Source: Novosphingobium sp.
Lineage (GTDB): Bacteria; Pseudomonadota; Alphaproteobacteria; Sphingomonadales; Sphingomonadaceae
DNA length: 64,000 nucleotides
NCBI GenBank assembly: GCA_016719755.1
Contig: JADJYM010000015.1
Span: 1-64,000 of the forward strand
Reading direction: 5' to 3'
The translations under genes and the position numbers were made by a program. Positions 10,603-19,893 of this stretch are shown piece by piece. Each line of letters opens with the position of its first letter. The first letter of the stretch is position 1. A model generated the notes under the pieces. It did not search any database and had not been told where the DNA came from. It saw only the letters and a program-made list of their open reading frames with translations.

Positions 10603-11561
10603 AGGCTCTCGGGCGAAGATCCGCTTCAGCCAGGCATCCACCAGCGGCGTCGCGGCATAGTCCGGATTGCCGAGCTGACGGTTGATCTCGCCGTGGCCGC
10701 GCAGGCCTGCTCCCGGAAAGCTGCCGTATTCGACCTTGCTGCCCGCCGCGCTCAGCGCCTTGCCCAGCGCCTGCGCCTGCCGCACCCCATCAGGCCGCTG
10801 GACGTGGAGGAACAGGAAGGCCGGGGCATTGGGCGTGGCAGCGTGGTGGGTGGGAGACAGCGCCCGCTGCCGCGCCGGATCGCTGCCGAACGCCTGGGCA
10901 TAGGTCTGCTGCATGATCGCCGGGCCATCCCGCATCTGCGCGGGCACGCCCAGGCTGCGCCGTCATTGGGGATCACCCCGGCGACATCCGCGAAGCTCAG
11001 CCCACCGCCTTGAGATAGCGCTCGTCAGTGCCGACCAGCGCGACCAGCCGCGCGCCGGCGCTTGCCCCATCAACACCACGCGGGCGGGATCGATCCCCAG
11101 TTCGTCCGCGCGGCCGAGCAGGAATTTGAGCGCCCGGGCGACGTCGCCCCGCCTGCTCTTCAAACCGTATTCGCGGCACCAGCCGGTAATCGATCGCAGC
11201 ATAGGCATAGCCTTGCGCGGGGAAATGGAGCGGCGCCCAGCGGCTGCCCGCGTTGTCCTTGCTCCCGCGCTCCACCCGCCGCCGTGGACGAACAGCACCA
11301 GCGGCGCCTTGCCAGATGGCTTGCCGGATGGGGTGCCGGACGCGTCGCAGGCCGCCACAGGTCGAGCTGCTGGAGCGGGTCCGCGCCATAGGCCAGGGTC
11401 ATTGGCGCGGGCGCGGCAACCGCTGGTCCGGGCGGCGCCGCGCGGGCCTGCCGCCAGGCCGCGATCCGATCGCGCAGGCGGTCCCCCGGGGCGGCCTCGG
11501 CAATGGCGCCAACGCTCAGCGCGGCACCGGCAAGGGCGAGCATGGCGGTCTTTTTTTCATG
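10584..11561 (-). CDS. Secreted alpha/beta hydrolase (esterase/lipase), frameshifted
   Basis: From the start near 11561 there is a signal peptide-like segment '[19 protein letters not shown]', then '[19 protein letters not shown]' (about 11405-11350), the oxyanion-hole motif in '[12 protein letters not shown]' (about 11300-11265), '[11 protein letters not shown]' (about 11205-11175), '[12 protein letters not shown]' (about 11105-11070), and a nucleophile elbow that reads GQAPA only because of an indel (probably G-H-S-A-G). The C-terminal half contains '[20 protein letters not shown]' (10830-10770) and 'AWLKRIFA' (about 10610). The order matches carboxylesterases of the HGGG class. It converges on hisZ. 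The substrate is unknown. Confidence 0.7.
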
Positions 11562-11888
11562 GTCTTGTCCTTTTGCGCGGTGATCCTATCCGCCGCGCGG
11601 GCAAGGCCAGTCCCATTTGTCGCCGAATGTCGCGCCGCCGGGCCGGAGGCAAGCAGCTTTCCCACATCGCTCCGGCGCGGGATAAGGGCTGCGATGCCTG
11701 ATCCGAACATCCCCGGCCCTGGGTTCAAAGGCAGCGCGAGTCCGCCCGGCCTTGTTTCAGGACAGTGTCCAGTGTGTCCACCCATTCAGCTTTGGCGGGC
11801 CTTGCATTGCGCGATTTGCCCCCATGGCCCGCTTGGCCTAGGGCGCGGCACGGTTATCCGCGCCTGCGCAGGAAGGATTCGAATCTCC
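11562..11888. other. Spacer before purA
   Basis: About 330 bp separate the leftward esterase and purA. I see no convincing gene. The purA ribosome-binding site is the AGGA at about 11869-11875 before the GTG. Promoters for both genes must lie here, but no clear -35/-10 pair stands out. Confidence 0.4.
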
Positions 11889-13175
11889 GTGGCCAATGTT
11901 ACCGTGATCGGCGCCCAGTGGGGCGATGAAGGCAAGGGCAAGATCGTCGACTGGCTCGCCAGCCGCGCCGATGCCGTGGTCCGTTTCCAGGGCGGGCATA
12001 ATGCCGGTCATACGCTGGTCGTGGGCGATCAGGTCTACAAGCTCAGCCTGCTGCCTTCGGGCATCGTCACCGGCACGCTATCGGTGATCGGCAACGGCGT
12101 GGTGCTGGATCCCTGGCATTTCCGGGATGAAGTGGCCAAGCTCAAGGGGCAGGTGGACGTCAATCCCCAGAACTTGCAGGTGGCCGAGAATGCCCCGCTG
12201 ATCCTGCCGTTCCACCGCGATCTCGATGCGCTGCGCGAAGATGCCAGCGGCGCGGGCAAGATCGGCACGACCCGGCGCGGGATCGGCCCGGCCTATGAAG
12301 ACAAGGTCGGCCGCCGCGCGATCCGCGTATGCGACCTGGCCCACCTTGACGATCTTGACCCTCAGCTTGACCGGATCTGCGCCCACCACGATGCGCTGCG
12401 CGCCGGGTTCGGCCAGCCGCCGATCGACCGGGAACGGCTGGTGGGGACCCCAGGGACATCGCCGCCTTCATCCTGCCCTTCGCCAAGCCGGTGTGGCGCA
12501 CGCTGAACGAGGCGAAGAAGCAGGGCAAGCGCATCCTGTTCGAAGGTGCGCAGGGCGTGCTGCTGGATGTCGATCACGGCACCTATCCCTTCGTCACCAG
12601 TTCCAACACGGTCAGCGGCACGGCGGCCAGCGGCTCGGGCCTTGGCCCCAGCGCGGCGGGTTTCGTGCTGGGCATCGTCAAGGCCTATACCACCCGCGTC
12701 GGCTCCGGTCCGTTCCCGACCGAGCTGGAGGACGAGACCGGCCAGCGCCTGGGCGAACGGGGCCACGAATTCGGCACTGTCACGGGGCGCAAGCGCCGCT
12801 GCGGCTGGTTCGATGCCGTGCTCACCCGCCAGTCCTGCGCGATTTCCGGCGTTACCGGCATCGCGCTGACCAAGGTCGATGTGCTCGACGGGATGGAAAC
12901 GGTGAAGATCTGCACCGGCTACCGCCTGCGTGGGCGAGGTGCTGGACTATTTCCCCAGCCACGCCGCCGATCAGGCCGCGGTCGAGCCGATCTACGAGGA
13001 AATGGAAGGCTGGAGCGGCACCACCGCCGGCGCCTGCTCATGGGCCGATCTGCCCGCCCAGGCGATCGGGCACATCCAGCGCGTGCAGGAACTGATCGAG
13101 ACCCCGGTCGCGCTGGTTTCCACCAGCCCCGAGCGCGAGGACACGATCCTCGTGCGCGATCCCTTCGCGGATTGA
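11889..13175 (+). CDS. purA: Adenylosuccinate synthase, two frameshifts
   Basis: PurA joins IMP and aspartate with GTP in the first committed step to AMP. The start is the GTG at 11889: '[20 protein letters not shown]' carries the GDEGKGK phosphate loop. The frame is continuous to about 12448, where a C/G run ('gggaccccag') shifts it, continues with '[20 protein letters not shown]' through '[20 protein letters not shown]', '[20 protein letters not shown]' and '[11 protein letters not shown]' to about 12930, then shifts again into '[15 protein letters not shown]' and ends '[11 protein letters not shown]'. Total span of 429 codons matches the family. It is an essential enzyme in most bacteria, so the two indels are almost certainly errors. 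Confidence 0.93.
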
Positions 13176-13179
13176 TCCG

Positions 13180-13698
13180 GTGCGGCGGCGGCGCTTCCTG
13201 GCACTGGGCGTGGCGGGACTGGCGCTGTCGGCCGCCCCGCGCTTGCCGCTTACGAACCGGTGGCCGTGCCGCCGTTGCCGCCGATCGACCGAATTGTCGT
13301 GAAGAAGGCCGAACGGCGGATGGAACCGTGGTCCGCCGGGCGGATGGTCCACGCGATGGAAGGGGTGGCGCTGGGCGATGCGCCCATCGGCCACAAGCAG
13401 TTCGAAGGCGATGAAAAGACGCCCGAAGGCCGCTATGTGATCGACTATCGCAATCCTGAAAGCTCCTACCACCCTCTCGCTGCGCATCTCCTATCCGGAC
13501 CAGGCCGCGATCGACTTTGCCGCGGCGCAGGGCCGCAGCCCCGGCGGCGAGATCTATATCCACGGCCAACCCAACGAGCGCCCGGGTGGCCGCCTGCCCG
13601 GCGACTGGACCGACGGCTGCATCGCAGTGTCGGACGAGGAGATACGGGCGCTGTGGGAAGTGGTCGCGGTTGGCACGCCGGTGGAAATCTATCCATGA
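13180..13698 (+). CDS. L,D-transpeptidase (YkuD family), frameshifted
   Basis: An exported L,D-transpeptidase-like protein that would form or edit 3-3 peptidoglycan links or attach proteins to the wall. An N-terminal signal '[19 protein letters not shown]' follows a GTG start. After a shift near 13240 come '[20 protein letters not shown]' and '[19 protein letters not shown]', then after a second shift near 13470 the catalytic block '[10 protein letters not shown]' (about 13548-13580) and '[18 protein letters not shown]' (13603-13657), with the H-G and the S/T-x-G-C-I nucleophile cysteine. It ends at TGA 13696-13698. The length of about 172 residues is in the YafK/ErfK range. It begins 4 bp after purA and may share its transcript. 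Confidence 0.82.
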
Positions 13699-13700
13699 TC

Positions 13701-13733
13701 TTGACATGATGCCGCTTTGTTCTACTCTTGTTC
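13701..13733 (+). promoter_or_regulatory. Promoter with possible LexA (SOS) box
   Basis: TTGACA at 13701-13706 is a consensus -35 hexamer. TACTCT at 13723-13728, 16 bp further, is a plausible -10. Overlapping the -10 is GTTC-N7-GTTC at 13719-13733, the exact form of the alphaproteobacterial LexA operator. It lies 22 bp before the MarR-type regulator start at 13756. One exact match in 64 kb could occur by chance, but its placement on a good promoter favours function. Confidence 0.5.
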
Positions 13734-13755
13734 ACAAGAACGGGAGTCGAACGCC

Positions 13756-14751
13756 ATGGCCCAGACCAATTTCGCCACCAATCTGACCTATGCCGCCCCC
13801 GCCAACGATGGCGCCCCCCTGCCGCTGGCGCTGTCGATCTTTGCCGATCGGGCGCACCTGCGCGCCCAGCTGCGCGACGATGCCGAAGCGGCGGGGTTCC
13901 GTGTGTGGCGGAGACCGGCGGGATCGAGGCGCTGATCGAGGGCGAGGTGCGCCCGCTGGGCGATGTCGTGCTGCTCGATTGTCCGCAGATCCGGCCCGAA
14001 GTGCTGGCTGCGCTCGCCCGGCTGGACATGCGCGGCCCATGCGGGCGCGCAGCTGGTGGTTTCGACCACGGTTGAGGCGCTGGAGGACGTGTTTGGCTGC
14101 CTTGACCAGTCGGGCCCGCAGATCCTGGTCGATCCGGGCCGGGCGGAGCGGGTCGTGGCGCTGGGCCGGGCGCTGGCCGCGCGCCGCACCTGCGCGTGCG
14201 GGACCTGTCCGAGGAGGACCGGCTGACCCTGCTGCGCCTGACCGAGCAGGTCGCCGAGATCGCCCAGCGGCTCGAGCGGCTTGGTGCTCCCGCGCCTAAG
14301 GCAAGCGCGCCGGACGAGGCTTTGTTCCGTTTCGAGAGCCCGGCCCAGGCCTTTGCGGCTCCTGCGGACGAGGGCGACCGGCTGGCGCGCGCGGCGCGCC
14401 CGCCGCTGCCCGATCCGCGTCTGGTGCGCCGGATCATCCGCCAGCGCCAGCTGCGCGCGCTTCTTCGATGGCGATCTGTTCGCCGATCCCGCCTGGGACA
14501 TGCTGCTTGACCTCACTGCCGCCCGGGCGGAGCACACCCGCGTTTCGGTGACCAGCCTGTGCATCGCCAGCGGCGTGCCGCCCACCACCGCGCTGCGCTG
14601 GATCGGGCAGATGACCGAATCCGGCCTGCTGATGCGGGTCGAGGACGATTCCGACCGCCGCCGCGCCTTCATTACCCTGACCGACAAGGCGGCCGACGCC
14701 ATGGCCCGCTATTTCGCGGAACTGGGCAAAGGGTGCCGCGCGGCTGGTCTG
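13756..14751 (+). CDS. MarR-type winged-helix regulator with receiver-like N-domain, frameshifted
   Basis: The C-terminal half reads 'LTAARAEHTRVSVTSLCIAS' (about 14509-14570), 'GVPPTTALRWIGQMTESGLL' (14572-14630) and 'VEDDSDRRRAFITLTDKAAD' (14638-14698), a MarR-like winged helix with helix-turn-helix and wing. The N-terminal half assembles from 'LPLALSIFADRAHLRAQLRD', 'ETGGIEALIEGEVRPLGDVV', 'HAGAQLVVSTTVEALEDVFG' and 'DPGRAERVVALGRALAARR', a receiver-like alpha/beta fold, followed by a helical linker 'EEDRLTLLRLTEQVAEIAQR'. At least four indels occur (near 13905, 14040, 14190 and 14460), and one near 14732 hides the probable TGA at 14749-14751. A regulatory role is inferred. The possible LexA box suggests a damage-response link. 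Confidence 0.65.
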
Positions 14752-14824
14752 AAGGGGCCACGCAGGCGGACTGCCGTCAGCCCCTTGCATTTCCCGCGCG
14801 CCGGGGTAAGGGCCCGCTCATCGC

Positions 14825-14900
14825 GGGCGGTTAGCTCAGTTGGTAGAGCATCTCGTTTACACCGAGAGGGTCGGCGGTTCGAGCCCGTCACCGCCCACCA
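14825..14900 (+). tRNA. tRNA-Val (anticodon TAC)
   Basis: A full cloverleaf folds: acceptor GGGCGGT with ACCGCCC, D arm GCTC/GAGC, anticodon stem TCTCG/CGAGA around loop TTTACAC (anticodon TAC at 14858-14860), T arm GGCGG/CCGTC with TTCGAGC. The discriminator is A and the CCA end is encoded (14898-14900). Its 3' end is partly repeated 284 bp downstream, marking it as an integration site. Confidence 0.97.
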
Positions 14901-15380
14901 CGCAGTCATTTATCCTTTTAAAACAGTAGGTTAGATGGATTTTGGCGTGGGGTTTTATCCCGACATTTCCGGGGCATGTGAGCAAAATCAATAACTTAGC
15001 TAAGCACCTAGAGACGCTTTTGGCGGGCGTCTATGGGGTGCTTAATACGGCTGTTTCTCAGGTCGCGGATTTCGCGGTCGGAGGATGCGTTGCACCGTTG
15101 TTGCAGATGTGATGGCGATTTGATGCGCATCAGATGGTGCATCGGGCGAGATGGTTAGCGGTTCGAGACAGTTAAGTTCCACCACGCAGTCATTTATCCG
15201 TTTAAAACAATAGTTTAGATGGATTCTGGCGTGCGGTTTTATCCCGACATTTCCGGGGCGTGTGAGTAAAATCAATAACTTAGATAAGCACCCAGAGACG
15301 CTTTTGGCGGGCGTCTATGGGGTGCTTAATGCGGCTGATTCTCAGGTCGCGGATTTTGCGGTCGGAGGATGCGTTGCGGG
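14874..15380. repeat. Tandem 284-bp-spaced direct repeat from tRNA 3' end (att-like)
   Basis: Two copies of a roughly 220-bp unit start at 14874 and 15158. Each begins with GCGGTTCGAG, part of the tRNA T arm, then diverges, then aligns again from CCACCACGCAGTCATTTATCC with about 90 percent identity through 'GGTCGGAGGATGCGTTGC' at 15093 and 15377. The second copy thus has a degraded tRNA 3' end, the usual scar of integration at a tRNA gene. Each unit also contains a hairpin AGACGC/GCGTCT. There is no open gene in 14901-15421. Confidence 0.75.
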
Positions 15381-15421
15381 AATGATGCAGATCTGATGCG
15401 CAGCTCGCGGTGCCACCAAGT

Positions 15422-15781
15422 TCAGGCGAACCCAAGCATCTCGCGCTGGCTGGACCAGTCGATCGGCAGGTTGTTGATCCGCGCCAGGTACTGGCGATTG
15501 AGGTGCGCTGGCTGGCGGCCATCGAGAATGGCTACTGTAATGTCAGGGGCGAGGTAGCCGAGTCGGAGCAGGCTGCAGAAGTACTGGTTAGACAGGCCCA
15601 TGCTCGATGCGGCGGCTTCGAGCGAGGGATTGGCTGGTTCGGCCAGCGCCTTCTTAGCCTGGTGGGCGCGTACGATCAGCTTGATGAGCGAGGGATCGCG
15701 TCGTGCATTGGGCCAGTTTGCCGATGCCGTCGCAATCCGGGTCTCGCCGCTGCAGCGAACCAGTGAAGCGTTGACCATCAC
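15422..15781 (-). CDS. Recombinase C-terminal helix-turn-helix segment
   Basis: This 119-codon frame reads 'DPSLIKLIVRAHQAKKAL' then a helix-turn-helix 'SLEAAASSMGLSNQYFCSLL' and 'LGYLAPDITVAILDGRQPA'. That is the typical C-terminal tail of large serine recombinases of alphaproteobacteria, normally in one polypeptide with the catalytic and zinc-ribbon domains. Here its ATG overlaps the recombinase stop by 4 bp (ATGA). It is either a frameshifted continuation, which I favour given the errors nearby, or a separately translated DNA-binding subunit coupled to the upstream gene. Confidence 0.65.
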   Translation of the reverse strand: MMVNASLVRCSGETRIATASANWPNARRDPSLIKLIVRAHQAKKALAEPANPSLEAAASSMGLSNQYFCSLLRLGYLAPDITVAILDGRQPAHLNRQYLARINNLPIDWSSQREMLGFA

Positions 15782-16837
15782 GGGCCATCGATACCGACAA
15801 AGTGGATGATGATGCGATCGAGATGCACCGTGATTTTCTCGATATATTGCAGGATCACCTCGCGGGTGGGGGAGGGCGTGCCCCAGTTGGCATCGGTGTG
15901 GCTGCGAAGCTGATTGATGATGAGGTTCTCGATATCACCAGCCGGCAGGCGGTGGACAGGAAGCGATAGCCGCTCCTTGTCTTTGCTGCTGATGTAATAG
16001 CGATATCTGGTGCCGTTCTTGTTGGCATGATTGGGTGTCATTCGACGACCATCTCCGTCCCAAAGGATACCTGCGAGCAGGCTGGGATGCCCGGCATGTG
16101 CTGCATGGCGATGAATGACACGATTGCCGGCTAGCAGGGCGCTGACTTGCTCGAACGTAGCCGCATCGATAATGCCCTCATGTTCACCGGGATAAGCCTT
16201 GTCGCGATGGGTGATCTCGCCAAGGTAGATTCGATTGGCGAGCATCTGGTAGAGCGCTCCCCGGCTGAAGTTCATGTTTCCATAGACACGGCCATCCTTG
16301 AAAGTCCGGGCCTTGGTCCGGATGCCTTGCGCGGCCAGCTCAGCCTGAAGTGCATAGACTGAGCCAAGTTCGAGGTAGCGGTTGAAGATGTTCCGTACCC
16401 GCTCAGCCTCCTCCGGTACGATGACGAGTTTGCGTTCCTTGACCGCGTAGCCCAGCGGCACGACCCCGCCCATCCACATGCCCCGGGCCTTCGAGGCCGC
16501 GATCTTGTCGCGTATCCGCTCACCGGTGACCTCGCGTTCGAACTGGGCAAACGAGAGTAGGACGTTGAGGGTCAGGCGTCCCATGCTGTTTGTCGTATTG
16601 AAGGCCTGAGTAACGCTGACGAACGAGGCTCCGCGCTTGTCGAGGGTATCGACGATGCGCGCGAAATCGGCGAGACTGCGGGTAAGACGATCGACCTTGT
16701 AGACGACGATTACGTCGACCTTGCCCGCTTCCACATCGGCAAGCAGTTGCTGCAATCCCGGCCGGTCCATCGAACCGCCAGAGTAGCCGCCATCGTCGTA
16801 AAGCTCGGAACTGGCTTCCCATCCCTCGTGGGTTTGG
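15778..16837 (-). pseudogene. Large serine recombinase, N-terminus removed by IS21
   Basis: The frame reads from the IS boundary at 16837 as Q-T-H-E-G-W..., then 'YDDGGYSGGSMDRPGLQQLL', 'VDVIVVYKVDRLTRSLADFA', 'FNTTNSMGRLTLNVLLSFAQ' and 'FEREVTGERIRDKIAASKAR'. These are resolvase-domain signatures of a site-specific serine recombinase, followed by the recombinase and zinc-ribbon-like regions to 15778. About the first 50 residues are missing, including the catalytic serine that normally sits near residue 10, so it should be inactive. The internal ATG at 16770 does not rescue the domain. It was probably the mobility enzyme of this island. The missing 5' end is not found beyond the second IS21 copy. 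Confidence 0.85.
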
Positions 16838-17004
16838 TGTCAATCGGCGTTCAATCGGGACCCCCTATCGGCGTGCAAAAGGGACCCCCTTGCAGTTGCG
16901 GGGATTGGTTGATGCTGGGCGCGTGTTTCGCGCTGCTGGCGGCGTAGGGAGGGCGTAGCCCGACCGGAGGCGGCAGCAGCGCGAGGGCCGTTTTTCTGAT
17001 TGGG

Positions 17005-17732
17005 TCAGCTGCGGTTTTGAAGCGCCAGCTGTCGTTGCCTGTCTCGACGATATCGCAATGGTGGGTGATGCGGTCGAGCAGCGCAGTGGTCATTTTGGGG
17101 TCGCCGAACACGGTGGGCCATTCGCCGAAGGCCAGGTTGGTGGTGATGATGACCGAGGTCTGCTCGTAGAGCTTGCTGATCAGATGGAACAGCAGCTGGC
17201 CGCCTGAGCGGGCGAACGGTAGATAGCCCAGTTCATCGAGCACCACGAGATCGAGCCTGCCGAGCTGGGCTGCGATGGCGCCAGCCTTGCCGATGCGAGC
17301 TTCTTCTTCGAGCCGAGTGACGAGATCGACCGTGTTGAAGTAGCGTCCGCGAGCGCCAGCACGCACGACGCCGGCGGTGATCGCGGTGGCCAGATGGGTC
17401 TTGCCCGTCCCGGTCCCGCCGATGAGCACGATGTTCCGGCGACCAGGTACGAACGAACCTGCGTGAAGGGGAGCGCACCAGCCCTTCGTTGATCGGGGTC
17501 CCTCGAACACGAAGGCGTCGATGTCCTTGATTACCGGCAGCTTGGCCGCGGTCATGCGATAGCGGATCGAGGCGGCATGACGATGCGCGGCTTCGGCGCG
17601 CAGCAGGTCGGCCAGGATCTCATGGGTCGTGCGCTTGCGCTGCAGCCCGGTGGTGACCGCCTCGTCGAAGGCCCCTGCCATGCCCTTGAGGCCGAGCGAG
17701 CGCATCGCCTCGATCATCTCATGCCGCTGCAT
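17005..17732 (-). CDS. istB: IstB helper ATPase, copy 1, frameshifted
   Basis: IstB is the AAA+ ATPase that helps IstA transpose. The start ATG at 17732 overlaps the istA end. The N-terminus '[20 protein letters not shown]' and the Walker A '[14 protein letters not shown]' (about 17425-17385) are clear, as is the Walker B '[17 protein letters not shown]' (about 17260-17210). Compared with copy 2 it lacks one base in the run at 17500-17502, has one extra base at 17468-17471, and lacks one in the A-run just before the natural stop at 17005-17007, so translation runs on toward the IS end. Correction gives 242 residues. Confidence 0.9.
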
Positions 17733-19233
17733 CGAAGCCTCGCACCGTATCGTAGCGCGCGCAGTCCGCGATCGGCGGGTGGTTGAGCTTGAGGTCGACG
17801 ATCACGTCCAGGGGGCGCTCGGATGGCGGGTCCCGGTATCGGGCCAGAATGTTGAGGATGACCTCGTCGCTGACGGCACCGCTATCAGCGCCTCCCGGAT
17901 CGCGGCCTCGACCGCTTCCAGGCCATCGGTCATTACAGCTGCCAGCACGCGCACGAAGCGGCGGTCGGCTTCATCACCGCTGCCCAGCTTGCGCCGCAGC
18001 CGCGTCAGTGCCGCTGGTAGGTCCCACCCCTGGAAGGGTGCGCCGTTCCGCAAGGCCCCAGGCTTGTTGGCCAGAACGGGCAGGTAATGCCAGGGATCAT
18101 AGATCGTTCGGTCGCGGCCGAAGTGCCGGGCATGTTCGGCGATGACCTCGTCGCCGAGGCGCACGACGATGCAGTCGGCATAGGCGCGGACCTGAACGGA
18201 CCGCCGTGCAGCCTTAGCCATGACCGAGTAGCGGTTGCGGTCGAAGCTGATCAAGCAGGTGCCCGTCACGGCATGCGCGGTCTCGTGGAAGCCGTCAAAC
18301 GGTGCCAGCATCGGCTGCAGGGCTGGTCGTTCGAGCTCCAGCGCTTCGGCAACGGTCAGCTCCTTTTTGCTCGGGATGGGCGTGCCTTACGGCCCAGCGC
18401 AGGCACTCAGCTTCCAGCCACCCGTTGAGCTCCTCGATGCTGGCAAAGCGCAGGCGGGGTTGGAAGAAGCGGCCTCGGATGGTCTGCACCTGGTGTTCAA
18501 CCTGCCCCTTCTCCCACCCCGCCGCTGGCGAGCAGGCCGTGGGCTCGACCATGTAATGATCAGCCATGACCAGAAAGCGGCGGTTGAACACCCGCTCCTT
18601 GCCGATGAACACGGTGGTGACCGCGGTCTTCATGTTATCGTAGATCCCGCGCAGCGGAACGCCACCAAAGAAGGCGAAGCCGCGGGCATGGGCGTCAAAC
18701 ACCATCTCCTGTGTCTCGCGTGGATAGGCTCGGACATAGACTGCCCGCGACGCGCATAGCCGCATATGCGCCACCTTCACCCGCATCGGCTTGCCGGCGA
18801 TCTCTACGTCCTCATGGCTCCAGTCGAACTGGTAGGCCTCGCCGGGCTGGAATAGCAGCGGGATAAAGGCCGGCGCCCCATCGCCAGGATCCTTGCGCCG
18901 TGCTTCCGCCCAGCGCCGGGCGTAGCGCCGGACCGCATCGTAGGAACCCTCGAACCCCTCACGGCACAGCAGGTCATGGATGCGCGTCATCCGCAGCCGA
19001 TCGCGCCGGGGCCGGGCCTCGTTCTCCGTCAGCAGCACATCGAGCCGCTCCTGAAACGGCCCAAGCCTGGGCAGCGGTTGAACCTTGCGCCGATAATCGA
19101 ACGCGCCTTCCGGCGCCCGGATCGCCTTGCGCACCACCTTGCGCGACAGCCGCAGATCCCGCGCAATCGCCTTGATCGACTTCCCATCCGCGTGTTCACG
19201 CCGAATCCGGCAAACTGTCTCCACCACCAACAT
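17719..19233 (-). CDS. istA: IstA transposase, copy 1, frameshifted
   Basis: IstA is the DDE transposase of IS21 elements. From ATG 19233: '[20 protein letters not shown]' with the helix-turn-helix '[20 protein letters not shown]', then the catalytic core with '[14 protein letters not shown]', '[14 protein letters not shown]' and '[19 protein letters not shown]', giving the D, D and E residues. An A-run of five at 18364-18368, against four in copy 2, shifts the frame, and a missing T near 17881 restores it. Net length is 1515 nt, or 504 residues, the same as corrected copy 2. It overlaps istB by 14 nt, typical of the family. Confidence 0.9.
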
Positions 19234-19345
19234 CCCGATCTCGCCACCTGGAAAACCAGACAGCTCGCTACACCATCAGAATGAGGGGTCCCTTTTAGAC
19301 GCCGATCACCCCGCTAACGGGGTCCCTTTTGCACGCCGGTCTACA

Positions 19346-19893
19346 GGCAGTGGTTCGAGCGCCATATGTGCATCACGGCCAATGGCGACAATCTGGCGAG
19401 GCTGAAGCATTTCTATTAGGGCTTCCAGCAAAGGCCAGGTTGTCTCCCGTTCCAAACGGCTGTGGCACCGGTTTGACATCGGGTCATTTGCGTCGTGCGG
19501 GTGGAATGGAAAGACGTTCCAAAGCATTACGGGCTGATTGACTCGCGTGAGCATCCGCCAGACGATCGCGGCCGTGCGCTCTGCAACTGCCGGGCCGGTG
19601 GTGGCCTTGGTGTAGGAAATATCGCCTAGTAACCTACCAGCTTCATCTAGATGGACTTCATCCGTGAGAGGAATGCCAGTGCGTCGTCCTCCACGGTATC
19701 CCAAGTCGCGGGCGATCCATATTGTCTCGGCCCGTGTCTCGATTGCGGCATTGAGCATCGAGGTAAGGTTAGCCCTGCGGCGCTGAGGCGCATCTGAGCG
19801 GTCGTGAATGGTGCAGCGATCTGCCCAAGGATTGAACACGTTGGGAAGCCGCATCTCTGCAAGAGCGGCAACGAAGCTCTTGGGTGTCATCAT
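19346..19893 (-). pseudogene. Uracil-DNA-glycosylase-like protein, 3' end lost to IS21
   Basis: From ATG 19893 the frame reads 'MMTPKSFVAALAEMRLPNVF', 'NPWADRC', 'IWIARDLGYRGGRRTGIPLT', 'SATIVWRML'-like sequence, 'VMLWNVFPFHPHDANDPMSN' and 'LQPRQIVAIGRDAHMALEPL', then enters the IS. These match the uracil-DNA glycosylase fold proteins often called UDG family in mobile islands: the GYRG..GIPLT block corresponds to the base-recognition loop and NVFPFHPH to the central strand. The C-terminal segment that normally carries the H-P-A/S loop is missing, about 40 residues. Its ATG overlaps the stop of the MazG-like gene by 4 bp, so the two formed an operon. Base composition is lower in GC than in the neighbours. 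Confidence 0.72.

Larger units (their letters stand above)
16838..19345 (-). mobile_element. IS21-family element, copy 1
   Basis: The element is 2508 bp, bounded by TGTCAATCGGCG at 16838 and ...CCGGTCTACA at 19345. Both ends carry repeated GGGTCCCTTTT-type motifs with ACGCCGAT, which fits the multiple terminal repeats of IS21 elements. It carries istA and istB on the minus strand. The same element lies inverted at 20917-23539. No target-site duplication is evident: outside bases are GTTTGG on the left and GGCAGT on the right. Confidence 0.92.

Noticed and set aside
14901-15421. CRISPR array at the repeats after tRNA-Val
   Set aside because: Only two long, imperfect repeat units, no short regular repeats and spacers, and no cas genes anywhere in the window.
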